Shown one piece after another: positions 19,391 to 27,486 of a stretch of 64,000 nucleotides of DNA. The notes under the pieces were generated by a model. That model made no database searches. It was not told the origin of the DNA and saw only the letters and a program-made list of their open reading frames with translations. A program made the translations under genes and the position numbers. Every line of letters begins with the position of its first letter. Within the stretch, counting starts at the first letter, position 1. Origin of the DNA: Variovorax sp. OV329 (GTDB lineage Bacteria; Pseudomonadota; Gammaproteobacteria; Burkholderiales; Burkholderiaceae_C); NCBI RefSeq assembly GCF_900114785.1, contig NZ_FOUG01000009.1, positions 124,001 through 188,000 on the forward strand, in the 5' to 3' direction.

Positions 19391-20323
19391 TCAGTACGTG
19401 GCCTCGCCGACGATTCCGGCGCGTTCCATCTTTCGGTGGCAGGGCGGGTAGTCCATGACCGCGTAGTGCTGGGTGCTGCGGTTGTCCCAGAAGGCCACGC
19501 TGTTCTTCTTCCAGCGCCAGCGCACCTGGAACTCGGGGATCGCGGCCTGGCTGATCAGGTAGTGCAGCAGCTGGCTGGCGGCCGGCGCGTAGTCCTGGCC
19601 AAAGCGCACGTTGGCGGCGGTGTGGAAGTTGGTGAAGTGCGTGGTGAAGGCGTTGACGAAGAGCACCTTCTCGCGCGTTTCCGGATGGGTGCGCACCACC
19701 GGATGCTCGGCATCGGGGAACTGGGCGTGCAGGGCCAAGCGCTTCTCGATCGGCATGGCGGCGCCGAAGCTGGCCTCGATGCTGTGGCGGGCGCGCAGGC
19801 CCTCGATCTGCTTCTTGACCGTCGCGGGCAGGCGGTCGTAGGCCGCGACCATGTTCACCCAGATGGTGTCGCCGCCCACCTCGGGCGTCTCCACGCAGCG
19901 CAGCACGCAGCCGAAGGGCGGCTTCTCGCGCCAGGTGGCGTCGCAGTGGAAGGAGTTCTCGTAGCGGTCGTTGGGGACCTCGGGCGACTTGTAGATCTGC
20001 ACCAGGCCCGGATGCTCCGGGTCGCTGCCGGCCACCGGGTGGTCCTCCAGCTCGCCGAAGCGGCGGGCGAAGGCCACGTGGTCGGCGCGGGAGATGTCCT
20101 GGTCGCGGAAGAAGAGCACGCGGTGCTTGAGCAGCAGGATGCGGATCTCGCGCGTCAGCGCTTCGTCCCGGGCGGCAACGCCCAGGTCGACGTTGAACAC
20201 TTCTGCGCCGATGGTGCAGGTGAGGGGCTCGGCCCGCAGCGCGTCGCCGAGTACGGCGGCCGGGACGATGGCGGGGCTGCCGGCCTTCTGCGGGCGGATG
20301 GGGCTGGTGGTGGTTGTGGTCAT
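19391..20323 (-). CDS. TauD/TfdA family 2-oxoglutarate-dependent dioxygenase
   Basis: 310 aa from the ATG at 20323, preferred over an in-frame ATG 54 bases upstream because AAGGAG lies nine bases before it. Fe(II) ligands: HCD (FHCDAT) and the distal His in TQHYA; the C-terminal RxxxR pair (RKMER) supplies the 2-oxoglutarate arginine. The segments FGELxxHPV, HPVVRTHP, LFVN, PEFQVRWRW and WDNRxTQHYA are strikingly like taurine dioxygenase TauD. From remembered TauD, the sulfonate-contacting His (in HPV) and Arg are kept, but the residues near the taurine amino group appear changed (Ala for Tyr after HPV; Glu or Asn shift before HCD). It therefore probably oxidises a different sulfonate, sulfate ester or related acid. 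First gene of the operon. Confidence 0.9.
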   Translation of the reverse strand: MTTTTTSPIRPQKAGSPAIVPAAVLGDALRAEPLTCTIGAEVFNVDLGVAARDEALTREIRILLLKHRVLFFRDQDISRADHVAFARRFGELEDHPVAGSDPEHPGLVQIYKSPEVPNDRYENSFHCDATWREKPPFGCVLRCVETPEVGGDTIWVNMVAAYDRLPATVKKQIEGLRARHSIEASFGAAMPIEKRLALHAQFPDAEHPVVRTHPETREKVLFVNAFTTHFTNFHTAANVRFGQDYAPAASQLLHYLISQAAIPEFQVRWRWKKNSVAFWDNRSTQHYAVMDYPPCHRKMERAGIVGEATY

Positions 20324-20421
20324 GCCTGTTGTCTCCTTCGCGAGGCCGGCGCTGGGGCTGGCCTCTGGTGGTTCCATCGAACCGCAGGGGCGGCTCTCAT
20401 GGATACGAAGAATAGGCAGCG

Positions 20422-20439
20422 GGGGGTGTTTCCACCCCC
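20422..20439. repeat. GGGGGTG/CACCCCC hairpin in divergent promoter region
   Basis: Perfect 7-bp stem with a 4-base loop in the 287-base region between the TauD-like start (20323) and the HTH gene (20611). Apart from this hairpin and the TTGCTTC sites further right, nothing gene-like is seen in that region. It may be one of the dispersed G/C palindromes of this genome, or separate the two divergent transcription units. Confidence 0.4.
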
Positions 20440-20522
20440 TTCTCGCGGCAGGGGGGAGGGACAGCTGGCTGCCAGGTCATGGGGGGTGCCGTGCCGTTGA
20501 AGCACGACGTAGGAACAATTTC

Positions 20523-20563
20523 TTGCTTCCATACAATGAAGCAAAAACCGTTTAAATTGCTTC
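20523..20563 (+). promoter_or_regulatory. Inverted repeat operator candidate for the HTH-Fic module
   Basis: TTGCTTC (20523-20529) and GAAGCAA (20538-20544) form a perfect 7-bp inverted repeat with an 8-base spacer; a third TTGCTTC copy sits at 20557-20563. The stretch is AT-rich in an otherwise GC-rich neighbourhood and lies 48-88 bases before the ATG of the HTH gene. A second near-palindrome, AAGCGCTATAGTGCTT (14 of 16 symmetric), covers about 20580-20595. Autoregulation by the HTH protein is the natural reading. Confidence 0.5.
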
Positions 20564-20610
20564 ACTAAAAGCTATCAGAAAGCGCTATAGTGCTTGCCCA
20601 AAGGCTAGCA

Positions 20611-21075
20611 ATGAAGCCGGAATTTCAACTCCTCAAACTCGAGCAACTCCAGAGCGCGACCCAGGCGTTTGCCGCTCTGCTGAACAATCGGCCACCAAAG
20701 CGCGGGTGGCTGAAGGAAATCCGCGAGGCCTTGGGCCGCACGGAGCGGCAGCAGGCCCAGCTTCTGGGAATCACCGGGCCCACGCTTCACAAGTCGGAGG
20801 CGGCAGAAGCCGAAGGGCGGATCACGCTCGCGCAGTTGCGCAAGCTGGGGGATGGCCTCGATTGCGAACTCGTCTATGCCCTGGTGCCCCGCAAGCCCCT
20901 GGGCGACATGGTGAATGAACGCGCACTGGAACTTGCGAAGAAGGAAGTCATGGGGGTGGCCCACACCATGAGCCTGGAAGACCAGCGGCCCTCCGATGCA
21001 CGACTGCAGAAGCAGCTGGAAAGACGCAAGGACGAACTGCTGCGCGGAAAGTGGTCCAAGTTGTGGCGACCCTAG
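20611..21075 (+). CDS. HTH protein, 'mobile mystery protein A' type
   Basis: 154 aa from the ATG at 20611; a GTG at 20590 is in frame but would fall inside the probable promoter. It carries an XRE-like helix-turn-helix at about residues 30-85 (LKEIREALGRTERQQAQLLGITGPTLHKSE, then ITLAQLRKLGDGLDC), followed by LVYALVPRKPLGDMV and a basic helical tail, the pattern of the family named mobile mystery protein A. The 25-base overlap with the next gene, a Fic protein, is typical of toxin-antitoxin operons; by analogy this is the DNA-binding antitoxin or regulator. The AT-rich promoter with repeated TTGCTTC sites supports self-control. The family is named for its scattered occurrence, so horizontal transfer is likely. 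Confidence 0.85.
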   Translation: MKPEFQLLKLEQLQSATQAFAALLNNRPPKRGWLKEIREALGRTERQQAQLLGITGPTLHKSEAAEAEGRITLAQLRKLGDGLDCELVYALVPRKPLGDMVNERALELAKKEVMGVAHTMSLEDQRPSDARLQKQLERRKDELLRGKWSKLWRP

Positions 21076-21656
21076 ATTTCGATGAACAGGACGGCCAGAC
21101 GCGGCTGGACCCCGACGAGAAGGCCGGCTTGATTCCCGACTACCTCGAGACGCGCGGCCAGCTCAACGACTGGGAGCAGGAGAACATCCTTCAGGCCACT
21201 CGATGGCTGTCGAGGCTGAGAGCGCCCGACGTGCTGAGCGAAGGCTTCTGCCGGCTTCTACACCAGCGCATGTTCGACGAGACATGGGCATGGGCGGGCA
21301 CCTTCCGCAAGTCCGACAAGAACATCGGCGCCGATTGGCGCCAGATCGCCACGCGGCTGAACCAGCTTCTGGGCAATGTGCGCCATCAGGTCGACAGCAT
21401 GGCCTTCCCGCCGGACGAACTGGTCGCGCGTTTCCACCGCGACCTGGTGTGGCTCCACCCTTTTCCCAACGGAAACGGCCGGCACTCGCGGATGATGGCC
21501 GACGCCTTGCTCACGCAAATGGGTGGCAGACCCTTCAGCTGGGGGCGTGGCGCCACCGCGGTCGGCGCGAGCGAGCTTCGTGCGCAATACCTCGCCGCGC
21601 TGCGCGCTGCCGACGACAACGACTTCGCAGCGTTGCTGGCCTTCGTGCGCAGCTGA
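21051..21656 (+). CDS. Fic-domain protein, 'mobile mystery protein B' type
   Basis: 201 aa from the GTG at 21051; a GTG at 21063 is an alternative. The N-terminus (DPDEKAGLIPDYLETRGQLNDWEQENI) is characteristic of mobile mystery protein B. The core Fic motif HPFPNGNGRHSR (about residues 136-147) is complete, with the catalytic His, the phosphate-binding GNG and Arg. Fic proteins usually transfer AMP from ATP to a target protein hydroxyl. No clear [ST]xxxE[GN] inhibitory helix was found within this protein or its partner, so how activity is held in check is unclear. Start overlaps the HTH gene by 25 bases, so the two are translated together. Confidence 0.88.
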   Translation: MVQVVATLDFDEQDGQTRLDPDEKAGLIPDYLETRGQLNDWEQENILQATRWLSRLRAPDVLSEGFCRLLHQRMFDETWAWAGTFRKSDKNIGADWRQIATRLNQLLGNVRHQVDSMAFPPDELVARFHRDLVWLHPFPNGNGRHSRMMADALLTQMGGRPFSWGRGATAVGASELRAQYLAALRAADDNDFAALLAFVRS

Positions 21657-21698
21657 GAAAAGCCTCGACGCTCGGGCAGCGTGCGTTGCGATCGCTCG

Positions 21699-24380
21699 TC
21701 AGCCCGTCGCGCCGATCAGCCCCAGGATCCGCGCCCGCTGCACCACCTGCTTGCGCGAGCCCGCATCCAGCTTGGCGAACAGGTTCTTCACATGCCACTT
21801 GATGGTGGTCTCGCCCACCTGCATGGCGTTGCCGATTTCCTTGTTCGACAGGTTGCGCGCGAGCAGTTCCAGCACCTCGCGCTCCTTGGGCGTCAGCACC
21901 ATGCCCGGGCCGACGACCGGTGGGCGTGGGACCACCGGCGGCGCGGCGGCAGGGGGTGGGTTCGCGGCGGCCGCCGGCTGCGAGAGTTGCTCGATCTGCG
22001 CCTGCACCCAGGCGCCCAGGTCCGGATGCGCATCCACGAAGACCCGGCGCAGCCCGTGCGCCTGGGCCAGGTCGGTGGCCTCGCGCAGCAGGGCGCGGGC
22101 GTCCTCGCCGCAGCGGTCCAGCGCGAAGGCGCGCAGGCCCAGCATTTCGATGTGCAGGCGGCCCTGCTTGAGCTGCAGCGCTGCCTCGTCGGCGCGCGCC
22201 AGCGGGGGCAGCGCGCCGCGCCAGTCCTGCGCCGCGATGGCGGCATAGGCCCTCGCCTGGTCGGCCAGCAGGTCGACCCGGCGGCGCCACAGCACGCCGA
22301 CGGGCAGGTCCGGGTCGTCCAGGCGTGCGTCGATCTGCGCGACCAGCTCCCGGCAGCTCTGCGCGCGGTAGCGCCGCGCATGCAGGATCACCTGCTCGCT
22401 GAGACTGGCGATGCCCAGGCGCGGCAACTGGCGCGCCGCGCCGGCTGCGTCCAGCGCGCCCAGCAATTCCAGCGCGCGGTGCTCCGCGCCTTCGGACAAG
22501 GCCAGCCGCGCCAAGGTCCGGTAAGCCAGCAGCAGGCATTCGGGGAGGCCGCCGCGCTCCAGCACGTCGAGGCGGTCGGCCAGCAGCGCGGCGGCATCGG
22601 CCGGCCGGTCGCATTCCCACGCCGCCGCCGCGAGCAGCGCCGCCAGCATGCAGGCCAGCCCGTTGCGCCGGCCCAGTTCGGCCTCGGCGCGGGCCACGGA
22701 CGGGCGCAGCAGCGGGTCGGCCAGCAGCGCCTGGCCCTCCCACAGGTAGCTCAGGCCGATGATCAGCTCGCCCCAGCGCCCCAGGAAGCCCACGCCATGA
22801 CCGAACTCGCCGCGCGGCGCCTGCTGCTGGCGCAGGCGGGCCAGCGCCGGCTCGCCTTCCAGCAGCGCACGGTAGGCCGTGCGGTTGGCCTGCACCTGCT
22901 GCAGCATCGGGTCGTCGTTGAGGGGGTAATCCGCCCAGGGCGCGTGCAGCTCGACAAAACGGTCGGGCAGGTCGGCGAAGACGGCTGCGCTGCCCAGGAT
23001 CAGCGCGCATTCGCAGTGCAGCCGCTCGTCCACCTGCGGCTGCGCGAGGATGCGCGCGACCAGGCGCTGGGCCTCCTCGTGCCGCTCGCTGATGGCCAGC
23101 GTCCAGGCGGCGGCCAGCAGCAGGCGGGGGCGGCGGTCCAGCTCGGCGGCCGGCAGCTGCGCCAGCCACTCCAGCACGGTGCCGTGCCGGCCGTGGCGCA
23201 TCAGCGACTCGTACAGGCTGCGCTCGGCCAGCTCGTAGGCGCGCTGGGTCTGGCCCGCGGTGAGCGCATGGCGCGCCGCCGGCTCGAGCAGCCCGTGCTC
23301 GGCCAGCCATTCGGCGGCACGCGCATGCGCCTGCGACTGTTCCGCAGCCGGCATCTCGGCGAAGCGCTGGCGCAGCACGTCGCGCGCCAGGGTGTGCATG
23401 CGCAGCCAGTCGCCCCGCTCGGCGGCGGCGAACACGGGCGTGTCGCGGGACAGGCGCGCCAGCCGCTCGCTCGAATCTGCGTGGCCACTCACCGCGCGGC
23501 ACAGCTCGGGATGCAGGTCGTCCAGGATGGCGATGCGCGCCAGGAAGTCGCGGTCGGCGGCGTCGAGCTTGTCCACCAGCAGCTTCACGAAGTGGTCGTG
23601 CAGCGCGCCGTCCAGGGCCGCCATGCCCGCCACGTCGCCGCCGCGGCCCAGGATGGTGAGCGCCAGCTGCAGCCCGAGCGGCCAGCCTTCGGTGAGAGCG
23701 TGCAGCCGCGCGGCGCTGTCGTGGTCGAAGCGGCTGCCCAGGCGGGCGCGCACCAGTTCCAGCGTTTCCTCCAGGCGGAAACGCAGCTCGCCGGCACCCA
23801 GCTCGGCGCACTGGCCGTAGGCGATGAGGTCGTCGATGTCGAAGCGGATGTCGGGCCGCGCCGCCACGATGGTGCGCAGGTTGGGCGGCGCGTTGCGCAG
23901 CAGGTAGGCCAGGGCCTCGCGCGAGGCCTTGGGCAGGCGCTCGGCCTCGTCGACGACCAGCACCATGTCGATGGCCGACTGCGCCATCTCCGCCAGCCAC
24001 ACGGTGATGCCGCCCAGGCCATCCGCGCCGCCGGGACCGCCGGGGCCGCCACCCTCGAGCAGGGTGTGGGCGAAGGTCTGGCGCCCGGAGCCCTGGCGCA
24101 CCGCCAGGGCCAGGCTCTGGGCCAGGCGCTGCGGGTCGTCCTGCGCCTGCGCCGACAGCCAGGCCACCACCGAGCCATGCGCCAGGTGCTCGAGGCGCCA
24201 CTGGGCCAGCAGGGAGGTCTTGCCGAAGCCCGGCGGGGCCTGCACCAGGATGGCGGGAAAGCGCCGCAGCCCCTCGTCATCCGCCAGTAGCCGGGAGCGG
24301 GGCACCAGATGGCGCGGCACCCTCGGCGGCAGGACCCGAAGGAGCAAATCGTCTTGAGCGTCGAGCGTTCCGCGCGTCAC
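21699..24380 (-). CDS. MalT-like LuxR family transcriptional regulator
   Basis: 893 aa, the usual size of LAL/MalT regulators. Order: N-terminal STAND NTPase with Walker A APPGFGKTS (residues 48-56) and Walker B VLVVDEAE (about 140), winged-helix region, long helical TPR-type repeats (about 400-800), a Pro/Ala-rich linker, and a C-terminal LuxR helix-turn-helix beginning LTPKEREVLELLARNLSNKE with IKWHVKNLFAKL. Such proteins bind an inducer and ATP, multimerise and activate transcription. The target is unknown. It converges with the Fic gene (42-base gap) and diverges from PPK2 (162-base gap), so it may act on the PPK2-SulP genes. An N-terminal Gly-rich insert (GGGPGGPGGADGLGG) is unusual. Confidence 0.9.
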   Translation of the reverse strand: MTRGTLDAQDDLLLRVLPPRVPRHLVPRSRLLADDEGLRRFPAILVQAPPGFGKTSLLAQWRLEHLAHGSVVAWLSAQAQDDPQRLAQSLALAVRQGSGRQTFAHTLLEGGGPGGPGGADGLGGITVWLAEMAQSAIDMVLVVDEAERLPKASREALAYLLRNAPPNLRTIVAARPDIRFDIDDLIAYGQCAELGAGELRFRLEETLELVRARLGSRFDHDSAARLHALTEGWPLGLQLALTILGRGGDVAGMAALDGALHDHFVKLLVDKLDAADRDFLARIAILDDLHPELCRAVSGHADSSERLARLSRDTPVFAAAERGDWLRMHTLARDVLRQRFAEMPAAEQSQAHARAAEWLAEHGLLEPAARHALTAGQTQRAYELAERSLYESLMRHGRHGTVLEWLAQLPAAELDRRPRLLLAAAWTLAISERHEEAQRLVARILAQPQVDERLHCECALILGSAAVFADLPDRFVELHAPWADYPLNDDPMLQQVQANRTAYRALLEGEPALARLRQQQAPRGEFGHGVGFLGRWGELIIGLSYLWEGQALLADPLLRPSVARAEAELGRRNGLACMLAALLAAAAWECDRPADAAALLADRLDVLERGGLPECLLLAYRTLARLALSEGAEHRALELLGALDAAGAARQLPRLGIASLSEQVILHARRYRAQSCRELVAQIDARLDDPDLPVGVLWRRRVDLLADQARAYAAIAAQDWRGALPPLARADEAALQLKQGRLHIEMLGLRAFALDRCGEDARALLREATDLAQAHGLRRVFVDAHPDLGAWVQAQIEQLSQPAAAANPPPAAAPPVVPRPPVVGPGMVLTPKEREVLELLARNLSNKEIGNAMQVGETTIKWHVKNLFAKLDAGSRKQVVQRARILGLIGATG

Positions 24381-24542
24381 CTGTTCTGTCTCCTCCGGCG
24401 CATGGGTTCGGGGAAATTCTAGTTCCGCCCCGCCTTGACAAGCGATCGGGGGCGGCGGAACACTGGCCCCGGGATCGAGGAAAGGGAGCCAGGGCGCAAC
24501 AAGTCCAAGCAGAGACGCGCAGGGTCGAACCAGGAGTTCTCA

Positions 24543-25415
24543 ATGACAAAAGGCAAGAAGGCCGGCAGGCAGGACACGGCCTCCGAAGTGGATCGCCCAT
24601 CGGCGCCCGAGGACAGCGCCGTGCCGGCCAAGGGCGACAAGCAGGAGCCGCTTTCGAGCAAGGCCTACGACAAGGCCATGAAGGAACTGCACATCGAGCT
24701 GGTCAAGCTGCAGGAATGGGTCAAGCACGCGGGCCTGAAGGTCTGCATCGTGTTCGAGGGCCGCGACGGCGCGGGCAAGGGCGGCAGCATCAAGGCCATC
24801 TCCGAGCGTGTCAGTCCGCGGGTGTTCCGCGTCATCGCGCTGCCGGCGCCCACCGAGCGCCAGAAATCGCAGATGTACTTCCAGCGCTACATGGGCCACC
24901 TGCCCGCGGCCGGCGAAATCGTCATCTTCGACCGCAGCTGGTACAACCGCGCCGGCGTGGAACGGGTCATGGGTTTCTGCACCGAGGAGCAGTCCAAGGC
25001 CTTCCTGCAGGGCGTGCCGCTGGTGGAGCGCGCCATCGTCGACTCGGGCGTGATCCTGCTCAAGTACTGGCTGGAGGTGAGCCCCGACGAGCAGACGCGC
25101 CGCCTCAACGGCCGCATCGAGGACGGCCGCAAGATCTGGAAGCTCTCGCCCATGGACATCAAGTCGTACACGCGCTGGGACGACTACTCGCGTGCCCGCG
25201 ACGACATGTTCAAGGCCAGCGACTCGGCCTGGGCGCCGTGGTACGTGGTGCGCTCGGACGACAAGAAGCGCATGCGCCTGAACCTGATCCGCCACCTGCT
25301 CAGCCAGATCCCCTACGAGGACGTGCCGCGCGAGAAGATCAAGCTGCCCAAGCGGCAGATCAAGTCGGCCGCGCAGCCGAATTACGTGCGCAAGTTCGTA
25401 CCCGAGGTCTATTGA
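24543..25415 (+). CDS. ppk2: Polyphosphate kinase 2 (PPK2)
   Basis: 290 aa from the ATG at 24543 (AGGAG seven bases before). After a charged, probably disordered N-terminus of about 40 residues comes a single PPK2 domain: Walker A GRDGAGKGG (73-81), FDRSWYNRAGVERVMGF (Walker B/lid, about 125-141) and KYWLEVSPDEQ, WKLSPMD, the segment YVVRSDDKKRMRLN. The one-domain form with this spacing fits class I PPK2, which phosphorylates a nucleoside diphosphate with polyphosphate. The next gene, a SulP anion transporter, starts one base after its stop, so the two are one operon. Confidence 0.92.
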   Translation: MTKGKKAGRQDTASEVDRPSAPEDSAVPAKGDKQEPLSSKAYDKAMKELHIELVKLQEWVKHAGLKVCIVFEGRDGAGKGGSIKAISERVSPRVFRVIALPAPTERQKSQMYFQRYMGHLPAAGEIVIFDRSWYNRAGVERVMGFCTEEQSKAFLQGVPLVERAIVDSGVILLKYWLEVSPDEQTRRLNGRIEDGRKIWKLSPMDIKSYTRWDDYSRARDDMFKASDSAWAPWYVVRSDDKKRMRLNLIRHLLSQIPYEDVPREKIKLPKRQIKSAAQPNYVRKFVPEVY

Positions 25416-25416
25416 G

Positions 25417-27162
25417 TTGACCACTCCCGCAGGCGCGGGCAGCATCGGCACGCCGGCGCCCAACGCCTTCATGCGCTGGCTGCCCGGCCTGCGCACCCTG
25501 CGCAGCTACGACCCCGCCTGGCTGCGCCACGACATCGTGGCCGGGCTGGTGCTGACCACCATGCTGGTGCCGGCGGGCATCGCCTATGCCGAAGCCTCGG
25601 GCATCGGCGGCATCTACGGGCTGTACGCCACCATCATCCCGCTGCTGGCCTACGCGCTGTTCGGACCCAGCCGCATCCTGGTGCTGGGGCCGGACTCGGC
25701 GCTGGCGGCGATCATCATCGCGGTGGTGGCGCCGCTGGCCGCGGGCGACCCCCAGCGCGCGGTGGCGCTGGCCAGCGCGATGGCGGTGGTGTCGGGCCTG
25801 GTGTGCATCGTCGCGGGGCTGGCGAAGCTGGGCTTCATCACCGAGCTGCTGTCCAAGCCGATCCGCTACGGCTACATGAACGGCATCGCCTTCACGGTGC
25901 TGCTGAGCCAGCTGCCCAAGCTCTTCGGCTTCTCGGTCGATGCCGACGGGCCGCTGCGCCACATCCAGGCCTTCGTACTGGCGGTGATGGACGGCAGGAC
26001 GGCGCCCGCCACGCTGGCCGTGGGCGTGGGCACGCTCGTCCTGATCCTTCTTGCGAAGCGCATTCCGCGCGTGCCCTCTGTGCTGGTGGCGGTGGTGGGT
26101 GCCACGCTGGTGTCGGCCTTCTTCGACCTGCACGAGCGGGTGGGCCTGCCGGTGCTGGGCCCGCTGCCGCAGGGGCTGCCGGCGCCGGCCTTGCCGCTGA
26201 TCGGCTGGGCCGACCTGCAGCCCGTGCTGATGGGCGGCGTGGCGGTGGCGCTGGTGTCCTTTGCCGACACCAGCGTGCTCTCGCGCGTGTTCGCCGCGCG
26301 CACCCGCACGCAGGTCGACCCCAACCAGGAGATGGTGGGCCTGGGCGCGGCCAATCTCGCGACGGGCTTCTTCCAGGGCATGCCCATCAGCAGCAGTTCC
26401 TCGCGCACACCGGTGGCCGAGGCCGCGGGCGCACGCACGCAGCTCACCGGCGTGGTGGGCGCCATCGCCATCGCGGTGCTGCTGATCGCCGCGCCCAACC
26501 TGCTGAAGAACCTGCCCAGCGCGGCGCTCGCGGCGGTGGTGATCGCGGCGGCGATCGGGCTGTTCGAGTTCAAGGACCTGGGGCGGCTCTACCGCATCCA
26601 GCGCTGGGAGTTCTGGCTCTCGGTGGCCTGCTTCGCCGGCGTGGCGGTGTTCGGCGCCATCCCCGGCATCGCCATCGCGGTGCTGATCGCGGTGATCGAG
26701 TTCCTGTGGGACGGCTGGCGCCCGCACTACGCGGTGATGGGCCGCGTGCAGGGCGTCGGCGGCTTCCACGACATCACGCGCTACCCCGATGCGCAGCGCA
26801 TCGACGGGCTGGTGCTGTTCCGCTGGGACGCGCCGCTGTTCTTCGCCAATGCCGAGCTCTTTCGCGAGAAGGTGCTGGCGGCGGTGTCCGAATCGCCCAC
26901 GCCGGTGCGCTGGATCGTGGTGGCGGCCGAGCCGGTGACCAGCGTGGATGTCACTTCCTCCGACATGCTGGCCGAGCTGGACGAAGAGCTGCAGGCGCGC
27001 GGCATCGAACTGTGTTTCGCCGAGATGAAAGACCCGGTCAAGGACAAGCTCAAGCGCTTCGGCGTGTTCGACCGCTTCGGCGCATCGACCTTCCATCCCA
27101 CCCTGGAAGAGGCGGTGTCGGCCTACTTGCTGCAAGCGCCCGCGAAAGCGCCTGTTCCGTAA
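25417..27162 (+). CDS. SulP family anion transporter with STAS domain
   Basis: 581 aa, starting with TTG at 25417, one base after the PPK2 stop. The N-terminal signature LVLTTMLVPAGIAYAEASGIGGIYGLYATII is typical of SulP carriers, followed by about 12-14 membrane segments and NANLATGFFQGMPISSSSSRTPV-like core (residues around 308-330; the actual start is AANLATG). The C-terminal STAS domain runs from about 445 to 570, including VTSVDVTSSDMLAELDEEL where the conserved Asp-Val-Thr-Ser stands for the regulatory loop. It transports sulfate, bicarbonate or another inorganic anion, probably by proton or sodium symport. The ligand is not determinable here. Confidence 0.9.
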   Translation: MTTPAGAGSIGTPAPNAFMRWLPGLRTLRSYDPAWLRHDIVAGLVLTTMLVPAGIAYAEASGIGGIYGLYATIIPLLAYALFGPSRILVLGPDSALAAIIIAVVAPLAAGDPQRAVALASAMAVVSGLVCIVAGLAKLGFITELLSKPIRYGYMNGIAFTVLLSQLPKLFGFSVDADGPLRHIQAFVLAVMDGRTAPATLAVGVGTLVLILLAKRIPRVPSVLVAVVGATLVSAFFDLHERVGLPVLGPLPQGLPAPALPLIGWADLQPVLMGGVAVALVSFADTSVLSRVFAARTRTQVDPNQEMVGLGAANLATGFFQGMPISSSSSRTPVAEAAGARTQLTGVVGAIAIAVLLIAAPNLLKNLPSAALAAVVIAAAIGLFEFKDLGRLYRIQRWEFWLSVACFAGVAVFGAIPGIAIAVLIAVIEFLWDGWRPHYAVMGRVQGVGGFHDITRYPDAQRIDGLVLFRWDAPLFFANAELFREKVLAAVSESPTPVRWIVVAAEPVTSVDVTSSDMLAELDEELQARGIELCFAEMKDPVKDKLKRFGVFDRFGASTFHPTLEEAVSAYLLQAPAKAPVP

Positions 27163-27218
27163 CGCCCGCGCCCTATCATGGCGAGGCACCCAGATTTCAA
27201 GCAACCGAGGAGAACCGC

Positions 27219-27473
27219 ATGGCACGCCTTTGGATTGGAAACATCGAGGACAAGACCACCGACGAGGAACTGCAGGAGCTGCTCACCAAGTACGGCTTCC
27301 CCAAGTTCGACGCGATCGAGCGGGTGGCGGGCGACGGCTCGCGGCCGGCCGCCATCTTCACCTTCGAGGCGGCGTCGCCCGAGGGCCTGCAGCTGCTGGT
27401 GCCGCGCATCCACGACCTGTTCTGGAAGCATCGCAAGATCACCGTGCAGGTGATGCGCGACAACTTCGCCTGA
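27219..27473 (+). CDS. Small RRM-type RNA-binding protein
   Basis: 84 aa; ATG at 27219 preceded by GAGGAG. A single RNA-recognition motif: RNP2-like LWIGNI at residues 4-9 and an RNP1-like region at PAAIFTFEA (about 43-51), in a beta-alpha-beta-beta-alpha-beta layout, ending KITVQVMRDNFA. The RNP1 aromatic pair is reduced to one Phe, which is common in bacterial members. Probably a single-stranded RNA binder; target unknown. It sits 56 bases after the SulP gene and 13 bases before the next hypothetical gene. Confidence 0.8.
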   Translation: MARLWIGNIEDKTTDEELQELLTKYGFPKFDAIERVAGDGSRPAAIFTFEAASPEGLQLLVPRIHDLFWKHRKITVQVMRDNFA

Positions 27474-27486
27474 ACGGAGGCGCGGC

